Counted from the stretch's first letter, positions 1-10,820 are shown. The stretch: 59,735 nt of DNA from Candidatus Altimarinota bacterium (GCA_028277205.1 JANQGT010000006.1:1-59735), one strand, 5' to 3'. Numbers and translations are program-made. Notes: a model not told the origin generated them from the sequence alone.

Positions 1-1372
1 ATGAGGCGGATGAGGCGGATCGGGATGATCCAAAAGCGTCTCACTCACCTCCGGGATCGGCGCGACAGGCGATGCCATCACCGAATACCTCGCCAATGCG
101 AAGCAGTCGGTACGCCTGACGTCGGGAGAAAAGCTCAATGAAATTTTGACCATAGAGCGCGCGGGAGAGCGCATCGAGCTCGCGGATGTCCTCGTGGATG
201 CGTCGGAGGGCGTTTCAAATATCTCTGATAATTTCATAGATCTCGCAGTCGGCGACACCATCGCCGCCACCGAGCGCGGCAGCATCGAGTTTTCTCTGGA
301 CGGATACTCGCGGCTCGGTCTCTCGCCGGGATCCACCATGCGCGTCGCGGACGCGGGCGAGGGATTTTTGGTCTATGAAAATGTCGCGGGGACAGTCGAG
401 TATGATTTCGATCATCGCTCGGATGCGGAGTTTGCCTACACAGTCGAGGGAAAAACCTCCTACGCCACCATCCGCGGGACGACGCTCACCGTCGAGAGTC
501 TGGACGATCGCGATATCTATCACCTCGTGGAGGGCAGCATCGATATCTACGATGCGTCGCTCGATCGTACTCTCTCGCTCTCTGCCGGCGAGACCTATAT
601 CGCCTATGTCGACGCCGGTGCCGCGGATGCGGATGATACGGATAATCCATCGCAGAGCGGACGATCCGGTGATGACAGCGATGAGGATGACGAGGATGAT
701 GAAAATGAATCGGACACCGCATACGAATACACCGTCACGCAAATCCCGAATAACAAACGAAATATGCCTACGAATCGGGAAAATATCTCCACGTGCGCGC
801 CATACGGCGATCTCCTGGCCGACAGCGAATTTTGCGCGTACGTGACGGCACTGCGCCAGGCGGACGTCATCCGAGTGCATGATGCATTCGAGCCGGATCG
901 GGACATTACCCGCAGCGAGCTTTTGAAAATCGTCGTCGAGGCGAGCATATCCTCCGAAGAGACTATCACCTACGATGCAGATTTCACCTACGACGACATT
1001 GATCCCGATATGTGGTGGGCGGCATATGTCTCGACCGCGAAACGGCTCGGGCATATCTCGGCGGAAAATGAGAACTTTCGACCAAATGATGCGATCACAC
1101 GTGCGGAGGCGATAAAGATCGTTTTGAATTTTTCATGAGAGCAGTCTGTCTACGACGCGAGCTTTACCTACGCCGACATTGATCCCGATATGTGGTGGGC
1201 GGCATATGTCTCGACCGCGAAACGGCTCGGGCATATCTCGGCGGAAAATGAGGATTTTCGACCGAATGACGCGATCACGCGTGCGGAATCCGCGAAAATC
1301 GTGTATAATCTCTTTTTCACCTCCGATACCTCATGAATTTTCGAGACCTCACCCGCATCCTCATCGGGATAG
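1..1372 (+). CDS. FecR-domain protein with C-terminal SLH repeats (5' partial)
   Basis: The frame is open from base 2 and begins upstream of the window; 456 residues are visible. A FecR-like beta domain covers roughly residues 50-190 (the stretch GSIEFSLDGYSRLGLSPGS is typical of FecR proteins), followed by an acidic linker and three SLH-type repeats up to the end. SLH repeats bind secondary cell-wall polymers, so the protein is probably at the surface. UGA at 1136 must be read as Gly to join the second and third SLH units, which are near copies of each other. A second UGA at 1334 overlaps the start of the next gene; read as Gly the protein ends at TAG 1370-1372, 11 codons later. FecR and CHASE2-cyclase genes are often neighbours, and a CHASE2 cyclase lies downstream. 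The FecR/SLH assignment is firm; the exact C-terminus is less so. Confidence 0.8.
961..1308 (+). repeat. 180-bp tandem duplication encoding SLH units
   Basis: Bases 961-1128 and 1141-1308 align at an offset of exactly 180 bp. The stretch 1001-1076 repeats almost unchanged at 1181-1256. The duplication spans one SLH repeat and keeps the frame only if UGA 1136 is sense. The low divergence suggests a recent event. Confidence 0.9.
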
Positions 1373-2421
1373 TACTCGCCGTCGGACTCGGCGCACTCGC
1401 CGGCTGCACGGACGAGGATGCGGCTACGGTGCACCACGATGCCGCATACTACCGCGATCGGTGGGAGTCGCTCTTTCGGCGGTACCAGGAGGCGACGGCG
1501 CACGTACCGAGAGCATGAGAGTACGAATTTTCCATCTCGGTGATCGCCGATCATGAGGGTGAGAGTCTGGATCGCATCGGTACCTATCAGCTCTCGGAGC
1601 CGCTGTCGAGTCTGGCATTCACGCTCTCGGGCGACTATGATTTTGAGGATCTGGAAAATGCATCTCTATCCAGCCGCCTGCGCGTGTATAGAAATCGCCG
1701 GGATTTCGGCGAGGGGGATATCGATCTCGAAGCGACACTCGACAGCTCCGGCAGGGTCGAGTATCGGTTTTACGCATTCGACGCCGAGACACTGAGCACG
1801 CTCGGGATCGACGCCGAGACTGTCGCCACGCTCCGAGCATTTGCGGATGAGTCGGGCGGACAGACGGTATCGACCAATGCGCATGAAAACATCCTCAAAG
1901 AAATTTTTCAGGCGCTCGCAGAGTCTCTGACGACAAAAGAACACGCTCCTCTGCGCGCAAATTCTGATGCCGAGGAGCGCGCGATCATCGACGCATTTCT
2001 CGCGTCCGAGACGATACGAGTGTTTTCGGGAGCGACGACGGGGGACTCCGATCGCGTCGATTTCCGGTTTGATCCGGATGCGTTTATCGTCTTTTTGGAT
2101 CGGGTCGCCGACATCCTCGGCGACGAGCACGCGGATAAGACATTTGCAAGCGACAGCGGGTTGTTTCGGGCGTTTTCCCTCGCGGGAGAGATGACGATAG
2201 ACGATAACGATACGCTTGACAGAGCAAATTTTTTCATAGAGATCCCACTCTCGTGAATCGAGGCGCGTACGGGGCGGCGGGTGGACGAGATCATCACGAT
2301 CGAAAATGCGCTCGAATATCCCGATCCCGAGACCCTCGACATCGACTGGACCGCTCTGGTACGCAGCCGATCCGAGCCGAAAAAAGCAGCACAAATCCGA
2401 GTCCGCTTATTTTTGAGGTAG
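1333..2421 (+). CDS. Putative lipoprotein of unknown function
   Basis: 362 residues in code 25, with UGA-Gly at 1516 and 2254 and a TAG stop. The start has a lipoprotein signal peptide: a short charged N-terminus, a hydrophobic core and the lipobox LAGC, giving Cys at about residue 25. The mature part is acidic and has no motif I recognise. It lies between the FecR/SLH gene and the CHASE2 cyclase (3 bp gap to the latter), which suggests co-transcription and perhaps a role as an envelope partner in the same signalling unit. The start ATG overlaps a UGA of the upstream gene as ATGA. A TATAAT-like box lies at about 1303, roughly 25 nt before the start. Lgt, the enzyme that would lipidate it, is encoded at 28 kb. 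Confidence 0.7.
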
Positions 2422-2424
2422 GCT

Positions 2425-4530
2425 ATGAAACGGTTTCGTCGGTGGGGCATGCGCATCATCATCGCCGCGGTGCTGGCAGCGGGGTCGCTATTCGCGCTTT
2501 CGCGATTTGACTACGTGCTCTCGTCGTGGCTTTTTTCGCTCAATCCCGCTCCCTCCTCAGACGTCCTCGTCGTCGCTCTCGACGAGGTGACGCTCTGGGC
2601 GGGCGATTTCAAGCGGTATCAGGACATCGACCGCTGCGACTACGCGAGTCTCATCGAGACGATTTTGCACGATGATCCGCGGATGGTGGCGGTGGATATT
2701 TTTTTTCATCAGGCGGGAGAGGACATCGGATGCGATCGCGCGCTCGCGGAGGCGGCGGATGACCCGCGCGTGATCCTGGGGACGGAGTATGATCCCTCCC
2801 AAAATCCCCCGATCGCAACTATTCTCGGATCATCCACGCCGCATGGAGAAAATATCTGATACGTCAATATTCTCGCGCACAATCCCTTCACCCCCTTTCT
2901 TTCGCTTTCGCAAAAAAAGAATTTTCTCCCGCTGTATTTTCACGGACGCGATCCGATCCTGCCGCTCTCGGTAGAGGCGTATCGTCGGGCTGCGGGCATA
3001 GAGTCAATCCGCGTCTCGGCAGAAAATCTCACTCTCGGCAGCCGTACATTCGCGCTCGACAGGGGACGCCTGGGGATCAATTTTTTTGGCGCCGACTATG
3101 AGACGGAGAGCGTGATCGACGTGCTGGAGCGCCGCACGCCCAGGGAGCGCATCGAGGGAAAAATCGTCTTTATCGGTGCGACCGCATCGGATATCCACGA
3201 TGTATTTCTCACGCCGCTTACGCCCGGCTCGTTTCTGCCCGGAGTCATGATCCACGCAAATGCCTACGATACACTCATGAGAGGTGCGGCAGTCCGGTAT
3301 CCGGATCCATGGCTCGTCGCGCTCGGTGCATGGCTATTTTGACTCGGGGTGTTTGCGGTATTTGCATACACCGCGAAAATCATACACGCTCTGCTCGTCT
3401 CGCTCGGCATACTGGCAGCAGTCGTCGGGGGCATCGCGGCACTCTTTGGCATATGGGGATGGTTTGTGCCGATACTCCCGTTTGTCGCGGTATTTTTCGC
3501 AGTGAGCGCCTACATGCCTCTGGAGCGCTATCTCTCTGAAAAGCGGGAGAAAGACGCAATCCGCGAGATATTTGCCAAGTATGTCTCTGCCGACGTGACG
3601 GCGGATCTGATCCAGCGGGGCATCGAGTCGCTGTCGCTGGGCGGACAGGCGCGCAATGTAACGGTCTTTTTTTCGGATCTCGTGGGATTTACCACGCTGT
3701 CGGAGACACTGGATCCAGAGACTCTCGGGAAAGTGCTCAACAGCTATTTCGAGCGTATGACGACCGCCATCCTCGCCGAGCGCGGAACGATCGATAAATT
3801 CATCGGGGATGCCATCATGGCATTTTGGAATGCGCCACTGGTCCTGGAGGATCACGCCGCACGCGCCTGCCGGAGCGCGCTGGAGCAGCGAAAAGCGCTC
3901 TCGGAAGTACGACAGGATCTGCTGAGACTCGGTGTAGACACGCAGATCGACATGCGAATCGGGATCAGTGCGGGACTCGTCGTCGTGGGAAATTTTGGCT
4001 CGTCGCACCGGTACGACTACACTGTCCTGGGCGACACGGTCAATGTGGCATCCCGCCTGGAAAGCATCAATAAAGTCTACGGCACGCATATCATCGTGAG
4101 CGCTAGTGTGCGCGACAGCGTCGGAGCGTACGGAGAGTTTGTGTTTCGGGAGCTGGATCGCATCACGCTAAAGGGTAAACACCACGCGACGGGTATCTAC
4201 GAGCTCGTCGATCGCGTCCCGGATGCATTGCGTCCCAGATTTTCCGCCCTGCGTCGGCAGCTCGCCACCGATCCCGACGCGCCGCTCGATCATCTGCTGA
4301 CGAGTGAGGAGATCGAATACCACGCGATGCTCGTCTCGCATCTGCGCTTCGTAGCCCGGTACGAGCGAGCACTGCGTGCGTACCGCACCCGAAATTTTTC
4401 GCGCGCGTCACGACTGTTTGCCGGGATCAGCGATCCGACCTCCGAGCTCATGAGACGCCGATCCGAAGAGTATGCGCGTACTCCGCCTCCCGAGGACTGG
4501 GACGGAGTGTATGTGTTTTTGGAAAAATAG
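2425..4530 (+). CDS. CHASE2-domain adenylate/guanylate cyclase
   Basis: 701 residues. A single N-terminal membrane segment (about residues 9-27) is followed by an extracytoplasmic CHASE2 sensor domain (about 30-290), three closely spaced membrane helices (about 300-375), and a class III nucleotide cyclase domain (about 405-590). In the cyclase I see the metal-binding motif FFSDLVGFT, the second motif GDAIMAFWN, and the DTVNVASRLE segment, all expected of an active enzyme. A helical tail of about 100 residues follows. UGA-Gly codons occur at 2857 and 3340, the latter inside a membrane helix. The likely product is cAMP (cGMP not excluded), made in the cytoplasm in response to an external signal. 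With the preceding FecR/SLH protein and lipoprotein it forms a probable three-gene signalling operon. Stop is TAG. Confidence 0.9.
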
Positions 4531-4532
4531 GC

Positions 4533-4560
4533 TTGACTTTCCGGATACGGCGTATATCAT
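4533..4560 (+). promoter_or_regulatory. Candidate promoter TTGACT-N16-TATCAT
   Basis: A sigma70-like -35 (4533-4538) and -10 (4555-4560) directly follow the cyclase stop codon. The only things downstream are very short frames and a hairpin terminator at 4688, so a short RNA or leader transcript is possible. Confidence 0.4.
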
Positions 4561-4687
4561 CATGGGGATGTCTTTATGATGAGAGGATGAAAATCACCAT
4601 CGCACACTCCGATCAGTGCCCGCTCTCTCGCGGCGCTACTCGGGGTTTTTCATTTTTTTCTCGAGAGGCAGTATTCATAATCCTATA

Positions 4688-4713
4688 ATCTCCCGTCGTG
4701 GGAGATTTTTTTT
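4688..4713 (+). terminator. Intrinsic terminator or attenuator
   Basis: A 7-bp stem ATCTCCC/GGGAGAT with a 5-nt loop is followed by eight T residues. It begins just 4 bases into a TATAAT sequence (4684-4689), so it could end transcripts from upstream or act early in a leader leading to the small frame at 4733. Confidence 0.7.
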
Positions 4714-4732
4714 ATCTCTTTTCACTGTTTTT

Positions 4733-4930
4733 ATGTCACTACAAAACGAGGCACATTATGTAGGAATGGGCATGAGTGATAAGTGCCTTCGCGATCCGTC
4801 TCCAGAAGACTGTCATGGAGTGGGCATGAGTGATAAGTGCAAGACAAGGCGCTGAAATACACGAACGAAGTCGCCCGAAGTATCGACACCGGTATGCTCG
4901 TACGTAGATAGGATACTGAAGGCAGCATAG
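4733..4930 (+). CDS. Small hypothetical protein with internal repeat
   Basis: A 65-residue code-25 frame, ATG to TAG, containing one UGA-Gly. It holds two copies of GMSDKC, encoded by a perfect 19-bp direct repeat starting near 4768 and 4822 (ggcatgagtgataagtgc). No family recognised. It follows a TATAAT box and terminator-like hairpin by about 20 nt, an arrangement also seen at pyrG. It could instead be non-coding. Codon composition alone does not settle this. Confidence 0.3.
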
Positions 4931-5031
4931 CAAAAGCCCAACCATCCTAAAATCAGTGTGCATACCAGCGCAGTTTTATCCCCTCAGAGACGACTGTTTT
5001 ATAATCACATCCATTTGCCTCGGGGTATTTT

Positions 5032-7467
5032 TTGGATACACTGGTGCGCGTTTTTTACGATAGCTGTTATTTGAGGCGTTTTTTTCTCATTTTCCTCGCA
5101 CTTCTCGGCGGCATTTCTCCGGCATTCCCCGTAGAGATTTCAGCGAACTCCCCCGACTTTTCCTATGTGATCGCGGACGGTATCGCACCTTTTTTTACCG
5201 AGGGGACGGATTTCGAGCACTATTCGCGTATTCCCTATGAGACACTGGATACCGACACGCCGCCGTATGTACATACGGATCGGCTCGCTGCAGCGAAAAA
5301 GCGATGGAGCGAGTACGCAGCGCTCATGGCACGGGAGGGCTATACGCACCTCTCGCTCGACGACGTGGTGCATGTCATCACGCTGGATGCGCTCGATATC
5401 TACTCTCCGGATAGTATCGTCCGACAGCGAAATGAGTACTACATCAGCTATTTTCGAGAGCTCATAGATATCGCGCATGCGCACGGGCTCGGAGTGTTTT
5501 TGACGAGTGATCTGCCATTTCTCACCGAAGAGATCCGCGACTACGTCGGCGATATCGACCCGCAGGACGACCGACTCTTTGCCGTCATGCGCGCGGGTAT
5601 GGACGAGGTGCTGGCACGATTTCCGGATATCGCAGGCGTCATCGTCCGCACGGGGGAGGGCGGCGGCTCGTACGACACGCCGTCCGGATATGCGAGCGAC
5701 ATCGTCTACACCTCTGCCGCATCCATCCGCCGACTCCTGCAGGAGCTATTGCCGACATTCGAGCAGCACGAAAGGCTACTCGTATTTCGGACGTGGAGTA
5801 TCGGATTTGGCGAGGCGGGCGATCTGGTGGCAAATCCCGAGACGTATGATCGCGTGTTTTCGGGTATCGACAGTCGCGCGCTCATCGTATCGATAAAGAT
5901 ATCACCCGGAGATTTTTTCCGATTTCCCCAGCAAAATCAGACCATCGGACACGGAAATATCCCGCAAATCGTCGAGCTGCAAAATCGGCGCGAGTACGAG
6001 GGAGGCGGAGATTTTCCGGCGTCGGTGCTGTCCTATCACCGGGACGCCCTCGAATTTTTGCATACGCGCGATACCGTCATCGGCGTCTGGACGTGGCAGC
6101 AGCAGGGAGGATGGGGATTTTGAGAGCGGATATTTGGAAATTTCGGACTCAATTTTTGGAATGAGATCAATTTTTTCATCACCGCCGAGCTCCTGAGAAA
6201 TCCCGATCTCTCAGACGAAGGTATCATCAGTCACGTCCTCGACCGGTATGATCTCGACAGTGGAGCGCGTGAAGTACTGCAAAGCATCATAAAATGATCC
6301 GAGCGCGTCATCGAGCGCGGGTGGTACATCGACGAATTTCGGCGGCAATACCTGACCATCACGCGTACGCGTGTCCCGCCTCTCTTGTGGATCTGGTGGG
6401 ATCGGGCGGTCGGATCGCCATTCGTACTCGCATTCATCGCGCACTTCATACACGATCCCGATCAGGTCATAGCAGAGGGAAAACAGGCACTGCAAACAGT
6501 CCGAGCCGACCGTGAGGCATGGGAGCGCGTCATGGATGAGAGCAGTGAATTTGACGGTGATATCAGACAATCCCTCGAAAATCGGGAGTACGTATTCGAG
6601 ATACTCTCCGTCTATCGCGAATTTTTTTTCGCATTTTTTCGGGACGCGGATGCGAGTCTGCGGGACGAGCTCGTCCGTCTGCTGGATCGATACGATGCCT
6701 GGGCACGCGAATATGCTGGAGACAGCCTGCGATTTGACACGGCAGAGATCCGCGACGCTGTCGCCTATATCGACTCGCGTGATCGTCACGCGCTCTACTC
6801 GGGAGTCATTTTGCTGCTGCTCTCGGGGTATGTCGTCCTGCTTTTTCGGATGGGAAAAAACGGCAACTATCTGAGGCTCGTGGCATGATACGCGCTCGCG
6901 GGGGTGGTACTGCTGATCCTGCCGCCGCTGTTTTTCACGCATAGCGATTTTTCGGTGTTTTTCATCCAGTTTGCGGTGCTGCTGCACATTCTCTTTTCGC
7001 TGTATACGCTCCTGTTTTCAGAGATCGCCCGACGACTTTTCGGCGTACGAAACGAGTGAGATCGACTGCGTTTGCTGTTTTCAGAGACACTTGCGACTTC
7101 GTTTGTCCCCATAGCGGTCTTTGCGGGGGTCGTCGCCGTCGCCATGATTTTTGGCGATCACCTGCTGTGGAGGACATTTGCCGCCGTCGTCGCAAGCGAC
7201 TATACCACCCTCTCGCTCGCATCGCTCGGACTGGGGTATTTGCTCGTCTCGGGGGGCGTCATCGCCGGTACGGTCGCGACCTATCGGGATATCGCCTCGG
7301 GCGCGTTTTTTCGATTTGCGTTGTTTCACCTGGGATTTTTGGCGTTCTTCGTCATGCTGTTTCTGGCGGGGACGATTCCGTTTTTCTTTTTCGAGATCGC
7401 GGATATACTTTTTCCCACCTATTTTTTCGAGGCGGGCAGCGACATTCGTCATATTTTTTCCGGATAG
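5032..7467 (+). CDS. Large membrane-anchored TIM-barrel-like protein, possibly a glycoside hydrolase
   Basis: About 811 residues with four UGA-Gly codons (6121, 6295, 6886, 7057) and a TAG stop. No ATG is available; the start is a TTG at 5032, about 27 nt after a TATAAT at 5000, or a TTG at 5071 directly before a signal-peptide-like stretch. Residues about 40-420 look like a TIM-barrel with alternating strands and helices; the segment GVIVRTGEGGG with a conserved-looking acidic residue, then WSIGFGEAG and GVWTWQQQGGWG, recalls alpha-glucuronidase-like (GH67-type) folds, but I cannot assign a family firmly. A helical region follows and the last 250 residues form about seven membrane helices. 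It is 9 bp upstream of the CarS-like gene and probably co-transcribed with the phospholipid genes. Function is inferred only from fold-like features. Confidence 0.7.
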
Positions 7468-7476
7468 CGGATATTC

Positions 7477-8010
7477 ATGGATACTTTTTTCTGACTCGCC
7501 TCCACACTGTGCCTGTTTGCTTCGGCGTTTATCGCAAACGCCACACCGGTATTTGCCGCGAAAATCCCGGTATTGCGAGACTGGACGCGCCCCGTATCCC
7601 GGGAAATTTTCGGGAAAAATAAGACGTGGCGAGGGCTCGTATCCGGCATACTGGCAGGAGCATTCGCAAATGCGCTCCTGTGGCACACCGGCGGATTTGG
7701 CGCGTGGGGAGAATTCATGCGGCTGTACACACCGACAGAGTACGCTCTGCTCGGCGGCTGGATCGCGCTCGGAGCGCTCACGGGCGATCTGGTGGAGAGC
7801 GCGATAAAGCGGATACGGGGGCTCGATCCGGGCGCGAGCTTTATGCCATGGGACGGTATCGACTACATCGTGGGGGCACTCGTATTTCTCTCTGTGTGGT
7901 ATATCCCGAGTATTTGGGAGGGTATTTTTTTGCTTCTGATCAGCCCGCTTTTGAGCAAAGCCGCCAATACGATCTCATTTTTTCTCGGATGGAAAAAAGT
8001 GCCGTACTAG
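7477..8010 (+). CDS. CDP-archaeol synthase (CarS/DUF46) family CDP-alcohol synthase
   Basis: 177 residues, the usual family length, with several membrane helices. Signature segments of the family are present: KTWRGL at about residue 47 and the C-terminal GDLVESAIKRIRG...PWDGIDYIVGA, in which Asp and Lys residues bind CTP and metal in homologues. A UGA-Gly occurs in the sixth codon. The reaction is activation of a lipid phosphate with CTP to give a CDP-activated lipid. Bacterial members exist and probably act on diacyl substrates, so archaeal-type lipids should not be inferred. It overlaps the downstream CDP-alcohol phosphatidyltransferase gene by 22 bp, and the two steps are consecutive in phospholipid head-group synthesis. 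Confidence 0.85.
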
Positions 8011-8633
8011 TGTTTGCGCTCTCGGTCGCGGGATTTTGGACAGCGGTCGGCGTCGTAGTGATAGCCGTAAATCATGCGCTCGTCAGCACGAGAGTCGCCG
8101 CATTTTTCAGAGAGACGGTATGACTCTCACCAAATGCGCTCTCGGTCGCACGACTGCCGATGGGGCTCGCTCTGGCATGGACCGTGAGTGAGCAGTGGAC
8201 ATTTGCGGGACTGCTGCTGCTGGGATGCGGCATCGTCTCCGACGTGCTGGACGGACTCGTAGCGCGGGCGACAGACCGGGTTTCCGAGACGGGAAAATGG
8301 CTCGATCCCTTTATGGATAAAATCCTCTATCTCCCGCCGCTGTTTGTATTTGCGGCGTCCGGGATGATCGACTGGACGCTGCTTGCGATCCTCGCATTCG
8401 CGGATATCGCCGGCACACTCGCGCGACCGATTTTGAGAGATCATGGCATCCGCTCGAAAGCAACCAACTGGGGAAAAGCAAAAACCGGGCTCGTATTTTT
8501 CCTCATGAGCATACTCATCATCATACCGGAAACACGGCTCGAGATACCGGTATTTCCCATGATGATACCGGTCATGCAGGCGATCATTGCCGGTCTCTCG
8601 CTCGTCTCCGTCGTCTCAAAGCTGCCCCGTTAG
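7989..8633 (+). CDS. CDP-alcohol phosphatidyltransferase family protein
   Basis: 214 residues. The family motif D-x2-D-G-x2-A-R-x8-G-x3-D-x3-D is fully present (DVLDGLVAR ... GKWLDPFMD), so the catalytic aspartates are intact. About five or six membrane helices. One UGA-Gly at the end of the first helix hairpin. It overlaps the CarS-like gene by 22 bp and is thus translationally coupled. The product transfers a phosphatidyl group from a CDP-lipid to an alcohol; PgsA-like activity (glycerol-3-phosphate) is plausible but the acceptor cannot be told from sequence. It ends in a 4-bp convergent overlap with the minus-strand gene that follows. Confidence 0.88.
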
Positions 8634-9289
8634 CGTCGAGCGCGCGGTTTTACGGCATTTCGAATGCGCTGTCGCGGACGCCTGCCGACCACGCTCGCCT
8701 CATTTTCGGCGCCGATATTTCGCAGAAACTGCATGATAAAGGCTCGCTGCAGCTCGTAAAATGCCGTGCTGATACCGGCATAGACCGGGTTTGGCGAGGC
8801 GGAATCCAAAAGCCCGAAATCGAAAATGATGATGTTTTCCCCGTCCCAGAGCAGATTGTGCAGGCGGGATGAATCGAAAAATCCATCCGACCCCACCATG
8901 TCGAGGTATCGCCCCGTCTTGCGCCAGAGGTGTTCGTTTATGCTCATCAGGCGCCGGAGTTTGAATCGCAGTCGGGCATTTTGCTCGATCAGCTCGAGCG
9001 AGACATTTTGAGCGGGAATGACGCGCTGACGCAAATAGTATTTATCGCGATAGCGATAGAGACGAGTCTCGGCGATGCGAAAATCGCGGGCGAAATACTG
9101 ATGCACGATGGCGATATTTCGCCGCATCTGTGCGTAGTGATCGCACCCCGATCAAAAGAAAAAAGCCGGAAAATTTGGAAATTTATAGTAAAAATCGCCG
9201 AGCTGAAAGACGTGATTTTCCGAAAGAAAGCGCGTCATACGACGCACCATCGTACGATTTTTCTCCTGTAAAATCGTCTGAAAACGCAT
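8630..9289 (-). CDS. Kinase-fold protein, YrbL/LPS-kinase-like
   Basis: 219 residues; UGA-Gly occurs near residue 46, so a standard-code reading would lose the N-terminal quarter. The C-terminal half has the pattern S-RLHNLLWDG-ENIIIFDFGLLD, which matches the catalytic-loop and DFG region of small kinase-like proteins (YrbL and lipopolysaccharide kinase relatives), though the catalytic Asp of the usual HxD motif is not evident. It is the last gene of the sortase operon (sortase, membrane protein, this gene; 18 bp gap). It might phosphorylate an envelope component or be a pseudokinase. Confidence 0.55.
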
Positions 9290-9307
9290 GGGGATAAATC
9301 GGTCGGG

Positions 9308-9679
9308 CTATGAAGGCGGGCGCTCTGGGGATGCCGGGGTCTGCGGCGATATCTTTGAATCAGTGGAGTCAGCGGGGGGTGATTCCGATTTTTCAGATCA
9401 TCCCGACGAGGCGACGATGGAGGTGCGCTCGATTTCTTTTTGCAGTTCTTCTTCCGCTGCTTTCATCGCAAGCAGGCGATCCAGCGTTTGCTTCTTTTTT
9501 CGATCGGCTCGCGCCTCCTGTCCCCTCGTCGTCTTGAGTGCTAGAAATACGCCCGCGAAATACGCGACGATAAATACGATCGTCGCCGCCACCATGCCCG
9601 CGAGGACGATGCCGATCAGGCGGACACTCACGGCGCTCTCGGGAGCTATATACGAGAAATCGATCTGGAAGACCTCCAT
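9308..9679 (-). CDS. Small single-pass membrane protein with coiled coil
   Basis: 123 residues. One membrane helix at about residues 20-49, then a charged helical stretch likely to form a coiled coil (about 50-90), then a Ser/Pro-rich tail reached through UGA-Gly at 9398. It starts 3 bp downstream of the sortase stop codon and is almost certainly co-transcribed with it. No family recognised. A role as a sortase-associated membrane factor is only a guess from position. Confidence 0.6.
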
Positions 9680-9682
9680 GGA

Positions 9683-10762
9683 CTACGGGGATGAAGTAAG
9701 CTCGGCAAAGACCAAGAGTCGATTGAGGGTGGTGCCGACCGGCCAGCACGTCATGAGCAAGAGTTTTTTCGCATCGGGATCTCCCTCGAGCGCCTGGACG
9801 TCCCCGGGTCTGACGACCCGCTTTTCCCGGACGGTGTAGATGTATTTTTTTTGCTCGTAGTAGACGACGATCTGGTCGCCGTACGAGAGATGATCGAGCA
9901 GTGCGAATACCTGATTGTAGTTGCCCGGCGCCCACGGATAGTTTGAGCTATGACCGAATATAAAGGAATTTCCATTTTCCCCCGGCTGCGCGGTCCCGGG
10001 ATAGCGGACGACTCAGCGCTCGAGCTCCTTCATAAAGATATTCTCCAAATGATCAAAGTCAAACCCGTGTCCGGGATCGATATCGACGAGGGGGATGTTT
10101 TTATTGATTTTCGGGATGATGATGCGATTGTCATACGGGGTGATATCCAGATTGAGCGCGGGCGTTTCGACCTCCTGCAAAAAATTTTGCGGCGAATAGG
10201 GGTGGCGCACATGCCGCACGGATGCGACCTGCGAAGCGGTCTCGGGATATCACGTCAGAGTATGGGACGTCCGTGAGGCGGCAGCAGTCTCCAATCGGCG
10301 CGCCAGTACGCGCTCTCGGGCGATTTCCCCGGGAGTTTTTTCACTGCGCGCATCGCTTCGCACGTCGATGCGGGCGTCTGCGACAAAGCTCGTGAGAGCG
10401 ACTTCGCTGTGGATATGTCGACTGGGAGAGACAAAGCTCATCGCCATCTCCGAATAGGCACGAAAATTCGCGATCGTCATCAGCATCGTAAATACTGCCA
10501 AAAACACTGCGACGTAGTAGCATCCCGTCCGCAATGCCGCAAATACGCGAGAGACGAGCGTCCTGGGTATCGGCAGGGAAATGTCGAGCGTCAGTGGACT
10601 CATCTCACCATCAGAGTCGCCGTCGGATGAGAGCTCCAGTGAGAGCGGATCACGAGTCGAAATCACACACTCCGATACGGATGAATCTGAAACACGATCC
10701 TCCGGATGATCCGGAGAAACAGTATCGAAACTATCGCTATGAAGAATGTCGTTTTCGGGCAT
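9683..10762 (-). CDS. Class D/E-like sortase
   Basis: 359 residues with UGA-Gly at 10250 and 10013. An acidic N-terminal cytoplasmic segment (1-75), one membrane anchor (about 78-100), a linker, then the sortase beta-barrel. The catalytic triad is visible: His about 271 in FIFGHSSN, Cys about 339 in LLLMTCWPVGT, and Arg about 348 in TLNRLLVF. Sortases join LPxTG-type proteins to the cell wall or to each other outside the membrane. No protein encoded in the window ends in an LPxTG plus membrane-helix sorting signal, so the substrates are elsewhere. First gene of a three-gene operon behind a good promoter; leader about 23 nt with no Shine-Dalgarno motif. Confidence 0.9.
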
Positions 10763-10791
10763 GATTTCGTATATATTTGGGTATTTGTTTT

Positions 10792-10820
10792 ATCGTATCA
10801 TATATGGGAAAAGGCGTCAA
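10792..10820 (-). promoter_or_regulatory. Promoter for the sortase operon
   Basis: On the minus strand, TTGACG (10815-10820), a 17-bp spacer and TACGAT (10792-10797). The predicted start of transcription is about 23 nt before the sortase ATG. Confidence 0.7.

Noticed and set aside
7477-8010. Archaeal origin suggested by a CDP-archaeol synthase-type gene
   Set aside because: The family occurs in bacteria, and bS21, MraY, Lgt, RNase Y and the tRNA genes are bacterial.
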